Shown piece by piece: positions 8,197 through 16,358 of a stretch of 41,957 bases of DNA. The notes beneath the pieces are model-generated. The model searched no databases. It was not told the origin of the DNA and worked only from the letters and a program-made list of their open reading frames with translations. Position 1 is the first letter of the stretch, and every line of letters starts with the position of its first letter. The DNA is from DAOTWP01 sp034435675. GTDB lineage: Bacteria; Chloroflexota; Anaerolineae; Aggregatilineales; Phototrophicaceae. The stretch is from NCBI GenBank assembly GCA_034435675.1, contig DAOTWP010000010.1, positions 1 through 41,957 of the forward strand, written 5' to 3'. The translations under genes and the position numbers were made by a program.

Positions 8197-10581
8197 CTAA
8201 TTCTCCGCCCGGTCAATGCGAACCTGCGTTGGCAACCGCAGTGCCGTGCCAATCTGCATCCCAACATCTTCGAAGAATGTCAATGTGCCGTCATCCGGCT
8301 GGCAAACCAGCCCACAGGCATAGACCTGGATGGTAATCCAGTATGAACCCGGTGCGATGGTTGGGGATAATTCGATGCGGTGAACATCTTCCATATATGT
8401 TTCGGTTGTCCAGCGGCGTGTTGGATAACCGCCCGGATGCGCCGGGGTGCTGCGCAGCCAGCGTGCCCCTTGCAGCATATCTTCCAGATAGACTTCCACA
8501 CGGTAATTTGCCGGCAGCAGTCGCAGCGCCCGCCAATAAAGCGCAAATTCCAGCGTTTCACCCGCCTGGTAGTTTGTGCGCTCAAGCCGGTACGCCAGCG
8601 GCTCCAGCCCTACGCTTGTGACCACACGCTGTTCCAGTGTTCCGGAGATAGCAATGCTGTTTTCCAGCCCATAGCCTGCCGGCAGTCGCAGGCTAACGGG
8701 AGTAGTGGGTGCTGTGAACAGCACCACAAAGCCGCTGATCAGCGCGATCAGTGCAGCCAGCAGGCGCAGTTCGGCGGGGGGCATCAGCGCAATCTCGCCC
8801 GTATAGCGTTCCGCATCCCAGCGGCGCAGGCGCACCCGCCTCCACAGGAACAGCGCCAGCAGCCCCAGCAGGCTGACGGCAGTGCCTGCCGTTTGCGCCG
8901 GGGTTGAACCCAGCCAGACTACCATTTCGGCAATGAGATTACAATCGCGCTGAGTGCGCTGGTCGGTCCCGGGTAGTGCCGGGTCAATCCCAGCCGGAAT
9001 CTCAATAATCGTCAAGCCTGTGACGGGATTCAAGCGTACCGGCAGGGCGCTGGTAGCAATGCTGGCGTGCCAGCCGGGGTGATAGGTGATCAGGTAGTCG
9101 AGAGTGATTGGCGGGTTGACACAAATCTGGTAGCGTGCCGAGTGGCTGTTGACTGCCAGCACCGTGATTTCGGTGCCGCGTGTTTGCCCGGTTTCAATGC
9201 GATTGAGGTTGTTTGCCTGGTAGCCATTGACCAGCATACCGCCGATTTCGGCGTTTGCGGGCAGGGTGGTGGGCAGCGGCCAGCCCGGTGGTAGGCTGGC
9301 GATACCATAGCCAAGCTGTTCGTAGCGAATTTCGGTCAGCGGGTCTACGCTGCCAAATGTGGACTGCTGCTGCGGCAGCAGCCAGATGGGTGAGGAAAAC
9401 ACCCACAGCCCGATGAGCAGCAGCGGGAGCAGCAGGCGTTTGCCGCGCTCTGGCAATCGCGCGCGGGGGATCAATACGCCGGCGCCTGCGACGGCAAGGC
9501 ACAACGATGAAGGTGCCAGCAGCCATGTTTCCGTGGGGAACAGCAGCAGCCCAACGGCGGTAAGCAGCCCGGCGTTAAGCAGAAACAGCAGGAAGAATCC
9601 ACCGGATTTGCGCAGCAGCAGACTGCTGGGGAGTGCCGCCAGGGCGAATGCCGGGTGCAGCCAACCCAGCGTATACTGTGCCGGCGGGCGCAGGGATGCT
9701 GCGTCAAGCTGTCGGACGGGAGTGAACACCCTGCTGATTTCAAGCATTTCCTGAGTCGGGTAAGCGCTGGGCTGCCAGTGGATGCTGGATTGTTCCAGCA
9801 GTGCGGGCATCCAGAAGACTGCCGCTGCCGCTGCTCCCAGAAGACTGCCGCCCAGCAAGCCGAGCAGGGGCGGGCGTGTTCGTTCGCCGGTCACATGCGC
9901 TATGACAAAGCTTATCGTCAGCACCAGTCCGGCGAGTGCCATGCGCAGGTCAGTCAGCAGCAGCCCGGCGGTAAACAGTCCTAGCAGCACCGGATCAGTT
10001 GGATGCCCGATTTGCAGTAGACGGTTGGTGCTCCACAGCAGTCCGGCCAGCAGCGCCAACCCCAGTTCACCGGGCAAGTCCCCCAGGACATGCGGCGCGA
10101 TCAGCCCAATATACGGACTGAGGATCAGCAGCGCACTCGCCAGCACACCTGTTGCGGCATCGCTGCGCCGCGCTACCAGCAGATAAACCATTGCGCTGCC
10201 CAGCACCGCCGCCAGCAGATACACCACGCGGACCGCGCTGACCGGATCGTTCGTGAATAACACCTGTACAACGCCTGCCAGATATGGCGCGCCGGGTGGA
10301 TAAAAATTGGGGATGGGTGCGCCATAGCCGCCGGAGACATGCGCAAACCACCGCGGGTACAAACGCCCTTCCAACAGTGCATCGGCATAATTACGCGCCA
10401 TAAAGACAAAATTCTCGTTGGCATTGGTGCGCGGCAGTCCGGGCTGTGCCGTAAAGCTCCACATTGCCAGCAGCGCCAGCAGAATCACCAATGGCAGCCC
10501 CCAGTTGATTTGTTGGCGTGCCTGGCGCATCCAGCGCGGCATATCTTGTGGTGGAATAGCATGTGGCGTAGTTGTCATCAT
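8197..10581 (-). CDS. Large polytopic membrane protein, PTPS-related / GT-C-like
   Basis: This 794-residue membrane protein begins with a cytoplasmic tail and a first span near residues 28-46, then a long loop containing RLYPRWFAHVSGGYGAPIPN and FYPPGAPYLAG. That loop pattern is typical of the 6-pyruvoyl-tetrahydropterin-synthase-related membrane family, which looks like GT-C glycosyltransferases. About ten further hydrophobic spans run to about residue 390, with more near 555-575 and 600-620. The two soluble parts (about 400-550 and 625-794) are beta-rich and probably extracytoplasmic. Transfer of a sugar from a lipid carrier is a family-based guess, not shown here. It is divergent from the GNAT genes. 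Confidence 0.7.
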   Translation of the reverse strand: MMTTTPHAIPPQDMPRWMRQARQQINWGLPLVILLALLAMWSFTAQPGLPRTNANENFVFMARNYADALLEGRLYPRWFAHVSGGYGAPIPNFYPPGAPYLAGVVQVLFTNDPVSAVRVVYLLAAVLGSAMVYLLVARRSDAATGVLASALLILSPYIGLIAPHVLGDLPGELGLALLAGLLWSTNRLLQIGHPTDPVLLGLFTAGLLLTDLRMALAGLVLTISFVIAHVTGERTRPPLLGLLGGSLLGAAAAAVFWMPALLEQSSIHWQPSAYPTQEMLEISRVFTPVRQLDAASLRPPAQYTLGWLHPAFALAALPSSLLLRKSGGFFLLFLLNAGLLTAVGLLLFPTETWLLAPSSLCLAVAGAGVLIPRARLPERGKRLLLPLLLIGLWVFSSPIWLLPQQQSTFGSVDPLTEIRYEQLGYGIASLPPGWPLPTTLPANAEIGGMLVNGYQANNLNRIETGQTRGTEITVLAVNSHSARYQICVNPPITLDYLITYHPGWHASIATSALPVRLNPVTGLTIIEIPAGIDPALPGTDQRTQRDCNLIAEMVVWLGSTPAQTAGTAVSLLGLLALFLWRRVRLRRWDAERYTGEIALMPPAELRLLAALIALISGFVVLFTAPTTPVSLRLPAGYGLENSIAISGTLEQRVVTSVGLEPLAYRLERTNYQAGETLEFALYWRALRLLPANYRVEVYLEDMLQGARWLRSTPAHPGGYPTRRWTTETYMEDVHRIELSPTIAPGSYWITIQVYACGLVCQPDDGTLTFFEDVGMQIGTALRLPTQVRIDRAEN

Positions 10582-10619
10582 AGCCTTTATTGTACCGGGT
10601 TTACGCCGCCTGTGTTTCC

Positions 10620-10648
10620 TTGATTTGTCCGCAGCGCGGTGCTATCCT
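10620..10648 (+). promoter_or_regulatory. Promoter of the GNAT/AlaX gene series
   Basis: TTGATT (10620-10625), a 17-base spacer and TATCCT (10643-10648) form a good sigma-70-type promoter about 32 bases before the ATG at 10680. It lies in the 98-base gap between divergent genes. No clear Shine-Dalgarno sequence precedes the ATG. Confidence 0.5.
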
Positions 10649-10679
10649 GAATGTCACTTATCAACGATACAAATAGTTT

Positions 10680-11150
10680 ATGCACGCCTTGATCGTTCGT
10701 CCTGCTGTATCTGGTGATATACCGCGTCTGGCGGAATTATGGCAAGAAAAACGGCTGCTGCTGATGCAGGCGGATCGCCGTTTTGGTCTGCTGCCGGATG
10801 CTGCCGTTCGGTGGGCGGCGGCGGCAGAAACGTGGCTCAATGACGAACGCTGCGCCCTGCTGGTTGCCGAAGACGACACCTTGATTTACGGCTATATCAT
10901 CGTCTGGATTCAAGCGGCTCCGCCCGGTGCCAGCCCTGCCTTATACGGGTGGGTCACAGATGTTGCGGTGGATGCCCACCGTCGTGCAGGTGGTGTGGGG
11001 CGAATGCTGGTTGAGGTAGGGCGCGACTGGCTGGCACAGCGGGACATTACGACGATGGTGGCACAGGCGGCGCGGCGTTATCCCCTGGAACAGGCATTCT
11101 GGCGGGCGCTGGGTGCGACAGACTGGATCGAACTTTTATGGCTGACATAG
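10680..11150 (+). CDS. GNAT-family N-acetyltransferase
   Basis: This 156-residue protein is a single GNAT domain. The acetyl-CoA pyrophosphate loop is HRRAGGVG (about 101-108), preceded by the beta-4 strand WVTDVAVDA. RPAVSGDIPRLAELWQEK at the N-terminus is the usual first strand and helix. GNAT enzymes acetylate an amine of a small molecule or protein; nothing here names the acceptor. The last 13 bases overlap the start of a second GNAT gene, and the two products are similar in layout, which suggests duplication or a heterodimer. Confidence 0.85.
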   Translation: MHALIVRPAVSGDIPRLAELWQEKRLLLMQADRRFGLLPDAAVRWAAAAETWLNDERCALLVAEDDTLIYGYIIVWIQAAPPGASPALYGWVTDVAVDAHRRAGGVGRMLVEVGRDWLAQRDITTMVAQAARRYPLEQAFWRALGATDWIELLWLT

Positions 11151-11653
11151 TGGTGCGCGCTGCGACCATTGCCGATGCGTCGGGCGTGGGTGATTTGTGG
11201 CTGCGGCTGGTGGAGTATCACCGGCAGTTAGATGACGCCATGCCAGTGCCCACCCCGCGCGGCACACAACTCTATGCCCGCCGTATTGCCAACCAGATTG
11301 AGGACCCCGACGCGCGGGTGCTTGTCGCAGAACATCGTGGCAATCTGGTGGGCTATGTCGTCGGCATGGTCATGGACATTATGCCGGACACCTTCGAACA
11401 GGAACGCACAGGCTTTCTTGCTGATATTTATGTTGATGCTGCTTTTCGCGGGCAGGGAACCGGGCGGGCGCTGGTGGATGCGCTGGCGGGCTGGTTTCGT
11501 GACAAGGGATTGCGCCACTACGAGTGGTATGTGGCGGCGCAGAATTTCGCCGGGCGGTCATTTTGGCGCGCTGTCGGTGGGCGCGAAGTAATGATCCGCA
11601 TGCAGGCACCTGTTGAATCGGCGTATCGCAGCAATATCAACAGTGAGGAGTGA
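11138..11653 (+). CDS. GNAT-family N-acetyltransferase
   Basis: This 171-residue GNAT enzyme has the acetyl-CoA loop FRGQGTGRALV (about 103-113) after the strand FLADIYVDAA, and a typical N-terminal VRAATIADASGVGDLWLRLV. The C-terminal HYEWYVAAQNFAGRSFWRAV is the usual motif B region in which N and F contact the cofactor. The substrate is unknown. It overlaps the upstream GNAT gene by 13 bases and stops 3 bases before alaX, so the three genes form a tight operon. Co-location with an alanyl-tRNA editing protein is noted but does not fix the function. Confidence 0.87.
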   Translation: MADIVVRAATIADASGVGDLWLRLVEYHRQLDDAMPVPTPRGTQLYARRIANQIEDPDARVLVAEHRGNLVGYVVGMVMDIMPDTFEQERTGFLADIYVDAAFRGQGTGRALVDALAGWFRDKGLRHYEWYVAAQNFAGRSFWRAVGGREVMIRMQAPVESAYRSNINSEE

Positions 11654-11656
11654 AGC

Positions 11657-12367
11657 ATGACTGAACTGATATACCAGACCGATAGCTATTGTCGCGAATT
11701 CGACGCGCAGATTACCGCTGTTGAGCCTGAACAAAATGCCGTGCTGCTGGATCGCACCGCTTTTTATCCCGGCGGCGGCGGACAGCCTTATGACAAGGGT
11801 ATCCTCAGAGTGGGGGAAACTTCTTACATCGTTCGCGAGGTCAAACGCGGTAATCTGCATGTCCTGGAGGGGGCGGATTTACCACCCGCGGGCGCGCAGG
11901 TGCAGGGCGAATTGGACTGGGACCGGCGTTACAAACTGATGCGCACACACACGGCAATGCACATTCTTTGCGGGGTGGTCTGGCGCGATTACGGCGCGAG
12001 CGTGACCGGTGGCAATATGGAACCGCTGCAAGGGCGCATGGATTTTGAGTTTGAACGTATGCAAAAAGAACTGGTTCAGGAAATTGAAGCGCGCATCAAT
12101 GCCGAAGTCGCTGCTGCCCGCGATGTACGGGTGAAGATTCTCCCGCGTGAAGCGGCGTTTCAAATTCCTGACCTGATTCGTACCAAAATCAACCTGCTGC
12201 CCGAAGGAATCCCCGAAGTACGCACGGTGGAAATCATTGGATTGGATTTGCAGGCGGATGGTGGGACGCATGTCGCCAACACCCGCGAGGTCGGGCAGAT
12301 GCGCATCACCGATTACAAGAGCAAGGGCGGTATCAACAAACGCATTTATGTTGAACTGGCGCAGTGA
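11657..12367 (+). CDS. Alanyl-tRNA editing protein, AlaX type
   Basis: This 236-residue protein is a free-standing editing domain that hydrolyses mischarged Ser- or Gly-tRNA(Ala), based on family knowledge. FYPGGGGQPYDKG (36-48) is the AlaX/AlaRS editing signature, and HTAMH (98-102) is the first zinc-binding pair. The second pair, C-x-x-x-H in many members, reads DGGTH at 201-205, so one ligand is Asp instead of Cys. The length fits the medium AlaX class. GAGGAG (11645-11650) lies 6 bases before the ATG. The stop codon overlaps the GTG start of the next gene. Confidence 0.9.
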   Translation: MTELIYQTDSYCREFDAQITAVEPEQNAVLLDRTAFYPGGGGQPYDKGILRVGETSYIVREVKRGNLHVLEGADLPPAGAQVQGELDWDRRYKLMRTHTAMHILCGVVWRDYGASVTGGNMEPLQGRMDFEFERMQKELVQEIEARINAEVAAARDVRVKILPREAAFQIPDLIRTKINLLPEGIPEVRTVEIIGLDLQADGGTHVANTREVGQMRITDYKSKGGINKRIYVELAQ

Positions 12368-13134
12368 GGTCCGGCATTCTTATGCGCTACATTCATCCGG
12401 TTACTGTACACGAGCAGTTCGTTGCCAGTGGCGTCTACGACTATTACACGGATGCCGCCGTGCCCGCCGGAATCACGGAGGCGTGGAGTATCCATGAACT
12501 GCCGGATGGATCACAGTTTGTGCGGGTTGACCATGATTTGCGGGGGTCCTCCGGCGCAAGTATGCTCGTTGAACTGCTGCGTAACCAGGCGGGCAGCCCC
12601 GAACGACTTGATCTGTATTTCTACCCGCAGGCACAAGTTGGCGCGAATGTGCTGCGCGCCAATTACAGCTTTTACCCGGCGCATATTCAGCTTACGACCT
12701 ACTGGCGGCATCAACCGACCGGCACAGCGGAAATCGAACTTGAGTGCCAGCCTATAAGTACACTGCTGCTGCTGCCTGCGCTGGCGGGCAGTCTGATTGT
12801 AGAGGTCGTCGCGCGTGGTGGCGAGCATGTGCCCGTGCTGCTGATTGATGACCTGATTGTCACGGACGATCATCAGCAGTTTGCGGCAGTTAACCTGTAC
12901 CACTTTTCCGTACAGCGGGGGCAAGCAGAATCGCTTACGCTGGGCAGCAAGCAGCACTCTGCCCAGAAGTACCACCTGCTGAATTTGCGAAACGGCGCTG
13001 CCCCACCGCAGGAGTACTGGCTGGATGCCTACGCGCAGGTGTTGCGGTGTGCTGGCAAGCCAGCACCGCTAGTGGGCCCGGTGCAGCACGCAGTGCTGCG
13101 CGATTATGCGCGCCGCCCTGACCCGCAAACCTGA
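12364..13134 (+). CDS. Protein of unknown function
   Basis: I do not recognise a family in these 256 residues. There is no signal peptide or membrane segment. The sequence alternates short strands (for example FVRVDHDLRG, LDLYFYPQAQ, LTTYWRHQPTG), suggesting a beta-rich soluble protein. The first start, GTG 12364, overlaps the alaX stop by four bases (GTGA), which suggests translational coupling. An ATG at 12382 is the alternative and begins at MRYIHPVTVHEQF. Its place at the end of the GNAT-GNAT-AlaX series implies co-expression with them. Confidence 0.7.
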   Translation: MRSGILMRYIHPVTVHEQFVASGVYDYYTDAAVPAGITEAWSIHELPDGSQFVRVDHDLRGSSGASMLVELLRNQAGSPERLDLYFYPQAQVGANVLRANYSFYPAHIQLTTYWRHQPTGTAEIELECQPISTLLLLPALAGSLIVEVVARGGEHVPVLLIDDLIVTDDHQQFAAVNLYHFSVQRGQAESLTLGSKQHSAQKYHLLNLRNGAAPPQEYWLDAYAQVLRCAGKPAPLVGPVQHAVLRDYARRPDPQT

Positions 13135-13168
13135 GCGCATTCACGAAAGGCATTAGCCACATAACCCT

Positions 13169-14179
13169 ATGATTAAACGTTTCCTGCTTTTTCTTGGTCC
13201 AGAACGCGCGCGTTTTCTATTTCTGCTGCTTACGGGTACGGGGCTGGCAAGCCTGCTGCTCAACGTCATTGCCGAGGGCAATGCGTGGGTTCCGACAGTA
13301 CAGACCATCCTGGCGCTGAGCTTTCTGTTGATAACCTCTTTTGTCATCGGTGCGCGGCTCGATCCATTTCAGCGCGGACGCTGGGCAGCAATACTCGCGC
13401 CTGCGCTGGGGGCAATCATTCTGGGTGTCACCGTTCTGCCCAATCTGCTGCTGCCCCTGCTGGGGGGCGCACTGGGCTGGGTTGCCGCGGGCGCATTTCT
13501 GTTTCAGGGCGCCGGGCGCATGGAATATCAAAAGGCGGTCAAAGCGCTGCGTAAGGATCGCTACGAAGAAGCAGCGGAAATCATGGACCGGCTGATTAAC
13601 GTCGAGCCAAAAGTGGCGCAGCATTACCGTTTCCGCGCCGAAATCTACCGTCTGTGGGGCAAACTGGATCGGGCGAAGCGTGATTATCGCAAAATGGCGG
13701 ATATCGCGGGTGACAACGTGCTCAAAGCGGTGGCATATAACGGTTTGGCAGAAGTGGGGCTGCAGGAGCAGAAATACGCCGATGCGCGTGAGGCAGCGCT
13801 GCGAGCTTATGAACTTGCGCCCGATGAATGGGTGACCCCGTACAATCTGGGCATGATCGAAGACCGGCTGAAAAATGCGCCTGCTGCGCTGGAGTATCTC
13901 AACAAAGCGCTGGCGCTTAATGTGCCGGATGCGCGCCATCGCCTGTTGATTAATCTCTACATTGCCCGCGCACACAGCCGCCTTAACCAGACCGACGAGG
14001 CTGAACAGGCGGTCAAAGAGCTGCGCAAACTGCGCGGCGGGCTGAACGAATGGCAGATTATCCTGCAAAGCGACAGCGCAACAGTGCTGCGTGCTGTACT
14101 GGCGGCAGATATCGAAGCGGCGCAGGCGCTGGTGGCAGGCACAATGAACGTGCAGGCGCTGGCGAATGCCAGCGTGTAG
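13169..14179 (+). CDS. Membrane-anchored TPR protein
   Basis: This 336-residue protein has four hydrophobic spans at its N-terminus (about 15-34, 41-64, 72-90 and 92-111), followed by a soluble TPR region (about 115-300). Recognisable repeats start at AVKALRKDRYEEAAEIMDRL, AEVGLQEQKYADAREAAL and NLGMIEDRLKNAPAALEYL. With an even number of spans the TPR part should lie on the same side as the N-terminus, likely cytoplasmic. The role is probably scaffold or assembly; the partner is unknown. It is followed after 3 bases by a second membrane TPR protein, so the pair is an operon. Confidence 0.75.
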   Translation: MIKRFLLFLGPERARFLFLLLTGTGLASLLLNVIAEGNAWVPTVQTILALSFLLITSFVIGARLDPFQRGRWAAILAPALGAIILGVTVLPNLLLPLLGGALGWVAAGAFLFQGAGRMEYQKAVKALRKDRYEEAAEIMDRLINVEPKVAQHYRFRAEIYRLWGKLDRAKRDYRKMADIAGDNVLKAVAYNGLAEVGLQEQKYADAREAALRAYELAPDEWVTPYNLGMIEDRLKNAPAALEYLNKALALNVPDARHRLLINLYIARAHSRLNQTDEAEQAVKELRKLRGGLNEWQIILQSDSATVLRAVLAADIEAAQALVAGTMNVQALANASV

Positions 14180-14182
14180 TGG

Positions 14183-15010
14183 ATGGGACTGTCTGTGGGA
14201 CTGCCTGTGGGACGGTTGACACCTTTTTTGATGCGCACCATTGGTACATGGGGGCGGACGGCGCAGGGGCTGCTGGCGGTGGCGCTGGTGCTGATTCTGT
14301 TCGCGGCGTCCATTGCAGCGCTGGGACCTGCCGACTGGCGTGCCCCGGCGGTCATTGGCATTTTTGCTGGACTGGTGCTGCTTCAGGCTGCGGTACTGTG
14401 GGGCATGCGCGGCGCAATGCTCACTCCCTATGCACAGGCGCAGCGAGCATATCTTGATGGAGATTTTGAAGGCGCGCTGGCACTACTGCAAGCGCAGCGC
14501 GGAACCCGGTCGGGCGATATGCATGTGCTGACGCTGCTGGGCAATACGTATCGCCAGCTGGGGCGATTGTCAGAAAGCCGTTCGGTTTTGTCACAGGCGC
14601 TTGACATCGCGCCCGATCACTATTTTCCTCTTTACGGATTTGGACGTACACTGCTTGCAGAGGGACACTACACCGAAGCGGCGGAGACGATTCGCCGGGC
14701 GATGGTGGCAAACGCACCCGCAGTGGTCCAGTTTGATCTTGCCGATGCGCACTACCGGGGAAATCGGTTTGACGATGCGCGGCGCATACTGGAAACAATT
14801 CTGCCGGAACTGCATGAGCCGCACCGGGTTTTGATGGCGACTTACCTGCTCTATTGCCTGAATGCGGGCGATCCTCCGGATATGGAGGCGCTGGCGGATG
14901 GGCTGGCGTACTGGCAGGCAAGCGCTGAACGCTTTCGCGACACGCCTTATGGTGCTGCCCTCACCACCGATATTCATACCATGCAGTCACTTGCTGTGAA
15001 AGGAACATAA
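14183..15010 (+). CDS. Membrane-anchored TPR protein
   Basis: This 275-residue protein has two hydrophobic spans (about 26-47 and 52-75) and then TPR repeats (about 78-260), for example AQRAYLDGDFEGALALLQAQ, LLGNTYRQLGRLSESRSVL and GRTLLAEGHYTEAAETIRRA. It resembles the upstream protein in plan but with two spans fewer. The ATG at 14183 is used; ATG 14231 (MRTIGTWG) is an alternative that keeps both spans. It lies 3 bases after the preceding stop and 7 bases before the next gene, in a four-gene membrane cluster of unknown function. Confidence 0.75.
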   Translation: MGLSVGLPVGRLTPFLMRTIGTWGRTAQGLLAVALVLILFAASIAALGPADWRAPAVIGIFAGLVLLQAAVLWGMRGAMLTPYAQAQRAYLDGDFEGALALLQAQRGTRSGDMHVLTLLGNTYRQLGRLSESRSVLSQALDIAPDHYFPLYGFGRTLLAEGHYTEAAETIRRAMVANAPAVVQFDLADAHYRGNRFDDARRILETILPELHEPHRVLMATYLLYCLNAGDPPDMEALADGLAYWQASAERFRDTPYGAALTTDIHTMQSLAVKGT

Positions 15011-15017
15011 AAAGATC

Positions 15018-15503
15018 ATGTTTTCACGCGATGGCAGCTTCAATATTTTCCGGGTCGGCTTGATTGCCGGGGGACTGGGTGTCCTGGTCATCGTTCTGGG
15101 TATTATCGCCTTTAGCATTGATCAGGCGTCGTATCGCGCGGCGCTGGAAATTGCCCCGTTCCCCGGTGCAGGCCAGTGCGGGCAGCAGGACTTTTCGCGT
15201 GTGCAGCGTCGGACAATCTATTGTGTTCCGGGGGGCAATATCGAAGCCATCAAGGATTACTATCAGGCACTGCTGGACCAGCACTACGGTCAGGATGCCA
15301 ATACGCCGCAAAGCGATCGGTTCACATGCGAACGTATCGATACCTTCGAAACGACCAGTGAAGTGCCCTACTACTACACCTGCCTGTTTGATCGTTCCGG
15401 GTTTAACGCCACCCATTATACGCAAATCATCATCCAGCCGGGGGTGACGCCAGAAACTCAGGGGCAAATCGTGATTGCCCATGATGCGACCTGGATGCCC
15501 TGA
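15018..15503 (+). CDS. Single-span protein with four-cysteine outer domain
   Basis: This 161-residue protein has one membrane span at about 12-33 and an outer domain of about 125 residues. The domain has four cysteines (54, 69, 104, 122), enough for two disulfides if exported. Family is not recognised. Segments such as IEAIKDYYQALLDQHYGQ (a helix) and a C-terminal strand THYTQIIIQPG suggest a small alpha/beta fold. It follows the TPR pair by 7 bases and precedes a second protein of the same plan by 5 bases. Confidence 0.7.
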   Translation: MFSRDGSFNIFRVGLIAGGLGVLVIVLGIIAFSIDQASYRAALEIAPFPGAGQCGQQDFSRVQRRTIYCVPGGNIEAIKDYYQALLDQHYGQDANTPQSDRFTCERIDTFETTSEVPYYYTCLFDRSGFNATHYTQIIIQPGVTPETQGQIVIAHDATWMP

Positions 15504-15508
15504 GGCAG

Positions 15509-16048
15509 ATGGCTGTGGTGCAACCGCCAACACTATCTGACGCGCATGCTTCGTCCGAAGTGCCAGCAGCTTCCCGGCGTCTGCCCTGGCGTCTGCTGAT
15601 TCTGGGCACTGCTGTGCTGGCGATGGCTATCTTTATCGCTACGCAGGTGATCGGCATTCTGTTTGCCATTGTGCTGCCCCCTGCGCCGCCTGTCCCACCT
15701 AATTCGACGGTGATGGAACACAGCAGCGCGGCGCATGGGGTAGATGACTGGTTGTATGGGTCTACGACCAGTGCCTGCGATGTAGTGCGGTATTTTGTCG
15801 CCAGCGGAGGGGAATGCCGTATCGCCCCGCTGACCTGCGGGACTGAGCAGCAGTTGGATGTTGACCGCGAGGGGCAGCATGTTGCCCGCTGCACAGGCGA
15901 GAGTTACTTTTCGATTTTTGCGATGCGCTGGGATGTCTCGATTGCAACCGGGTATCGTGAAAACGGGCAGACGCATTTTCGCCTGACGCGCGAAATTTTC
16001 TGGACGGGGGCGATCCCCCCGCGCCAGATGCCCAATCTCGGTCAGTAA
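15509..16048 (+). CDS. Single-span protein with four-cysteine outer domain
   Basis: This 179-residue protein has a short cytoplasmic tail, one span at about 28-56 and a Pro-rich stalk (PPAPPVPPNS). Its outer domain has four cysteines (90, 103, 110, 128). I recognise no family. It matches the preceding gene product in plan (tail, span, about 120 outer residues, four Cys), though not in obvious sequence. GAGG immediately before the ATG is a ribosome binding site with unusually short spacing. It is the last gene of the TPR/four-Cys cluster before the ileS leader. Confidence 0.68.
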   Translation: MAVVQPPTLSDAHASSEVPAASRRLPWRLLILGTAVLAMAIFIATQVIGILFAIVLPPAPPVPPNSTVMEHSSAAHGVDDWLYGSTTSACDVVRYFVASGGECRIAPLTCGTEQQLDVDREGQHVARCTGESYFSIFAMRWDVSIATGYRENGQTHFRLTREIFWTGAIPPRQMPNLGQ

Positions 16049-16230
16049 GCCGCCTGTACTGGCACTGAAGCAGCGTTTTGTCCGGGGCACGCTGTCGGTG
16101 TGTCCCGTTTTGCGCAATGCTGGCATATCTTGCCACCCGCCCCTAGCCAGATTGCCCAGATTTTCGCATAATAACAATATTCTGAATTTGCGCGACAGAG
16201 GGTGAATAGACCCTTGAAGGAGGTGCTTCC

Positions 16231-16293
16231 GTGGGGCGGCGACGAGGTGCGCTACCACCGCGGCGGATTGCCAGTCTGCTTCGAATACGGTGA
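16231..16293 (+). CDS. Possible 20-residue leader peptide before ileS
   Basis: AAGGAGGTG (16217-16225) is a perfect anti-Shine-Dalgarno match and lies 5 bases before GTG 16231. The frame reads MGRRRGALPPRRIASLLRIR and stops at TGA 16291-16293. It has two Ile codons (ATT 16267, ATA 16285) lying over the 5' arm and loop of the hairpin below. Leader peptides of attenuators usually have more codons for the regulating amino acid, so this remains tentative. Confidence 0.25.
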   Translation: MGRRRGALPPRRIASLLRIR

Positions 16294-16306
16294 TGACGGC
16301 AGTTTT
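16267..16306 (+). terminator. Terminator-like hairpin in the ileS leader
   Basis: ATTGCC-A-GTC (16267-16276) pairs with GACGGCAGT (16295-16303): nine base pairs including one G-U, with a single bulged A at 16273. TTTT (16303-16306) closes it. The stem is short and the T run modest. Its 5' arm overlaps the last codons of the possible leader peptide, as attenuators do. Confidence 0.35.
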
Positions 16307-16358
16307 ATCTATCCTGACCCGCAATTCGATCAGATCAATCATGGAGTAAACAATAACC

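Larger units (their letters stand above)
16049..16358 (+). promoter_or_regulatory. 310-base ileS leader region
   Basis: No clear long gene fills this gap. The first half is AT-richer and contains TAATAACAATATTCT (about 16170-16185), a possible -10 region without a good -35. The second half is GC-rich and contains a perfect ribosome binding site, a short reading frame and a hairpin (next two entries). A frame from 16202 to 16387 is also open and overlaps the ileS start. GGTGCGCTACCACCGCGG (16245-16262) resembles a T-box only loosely, since the TGG-N bulge that pairs with tRNA is missing. Regulation by isoleucine supply is inference. Confidence 0.4.

Noticed and set aside
16240..16265. T-box-like string upstream of ileS
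   Set aside because: It resembles the T-box consensus only with insertions and lacks the TGG-N bulge needed to pair with the tRNA end; no stem I with a specifier loop could be built.
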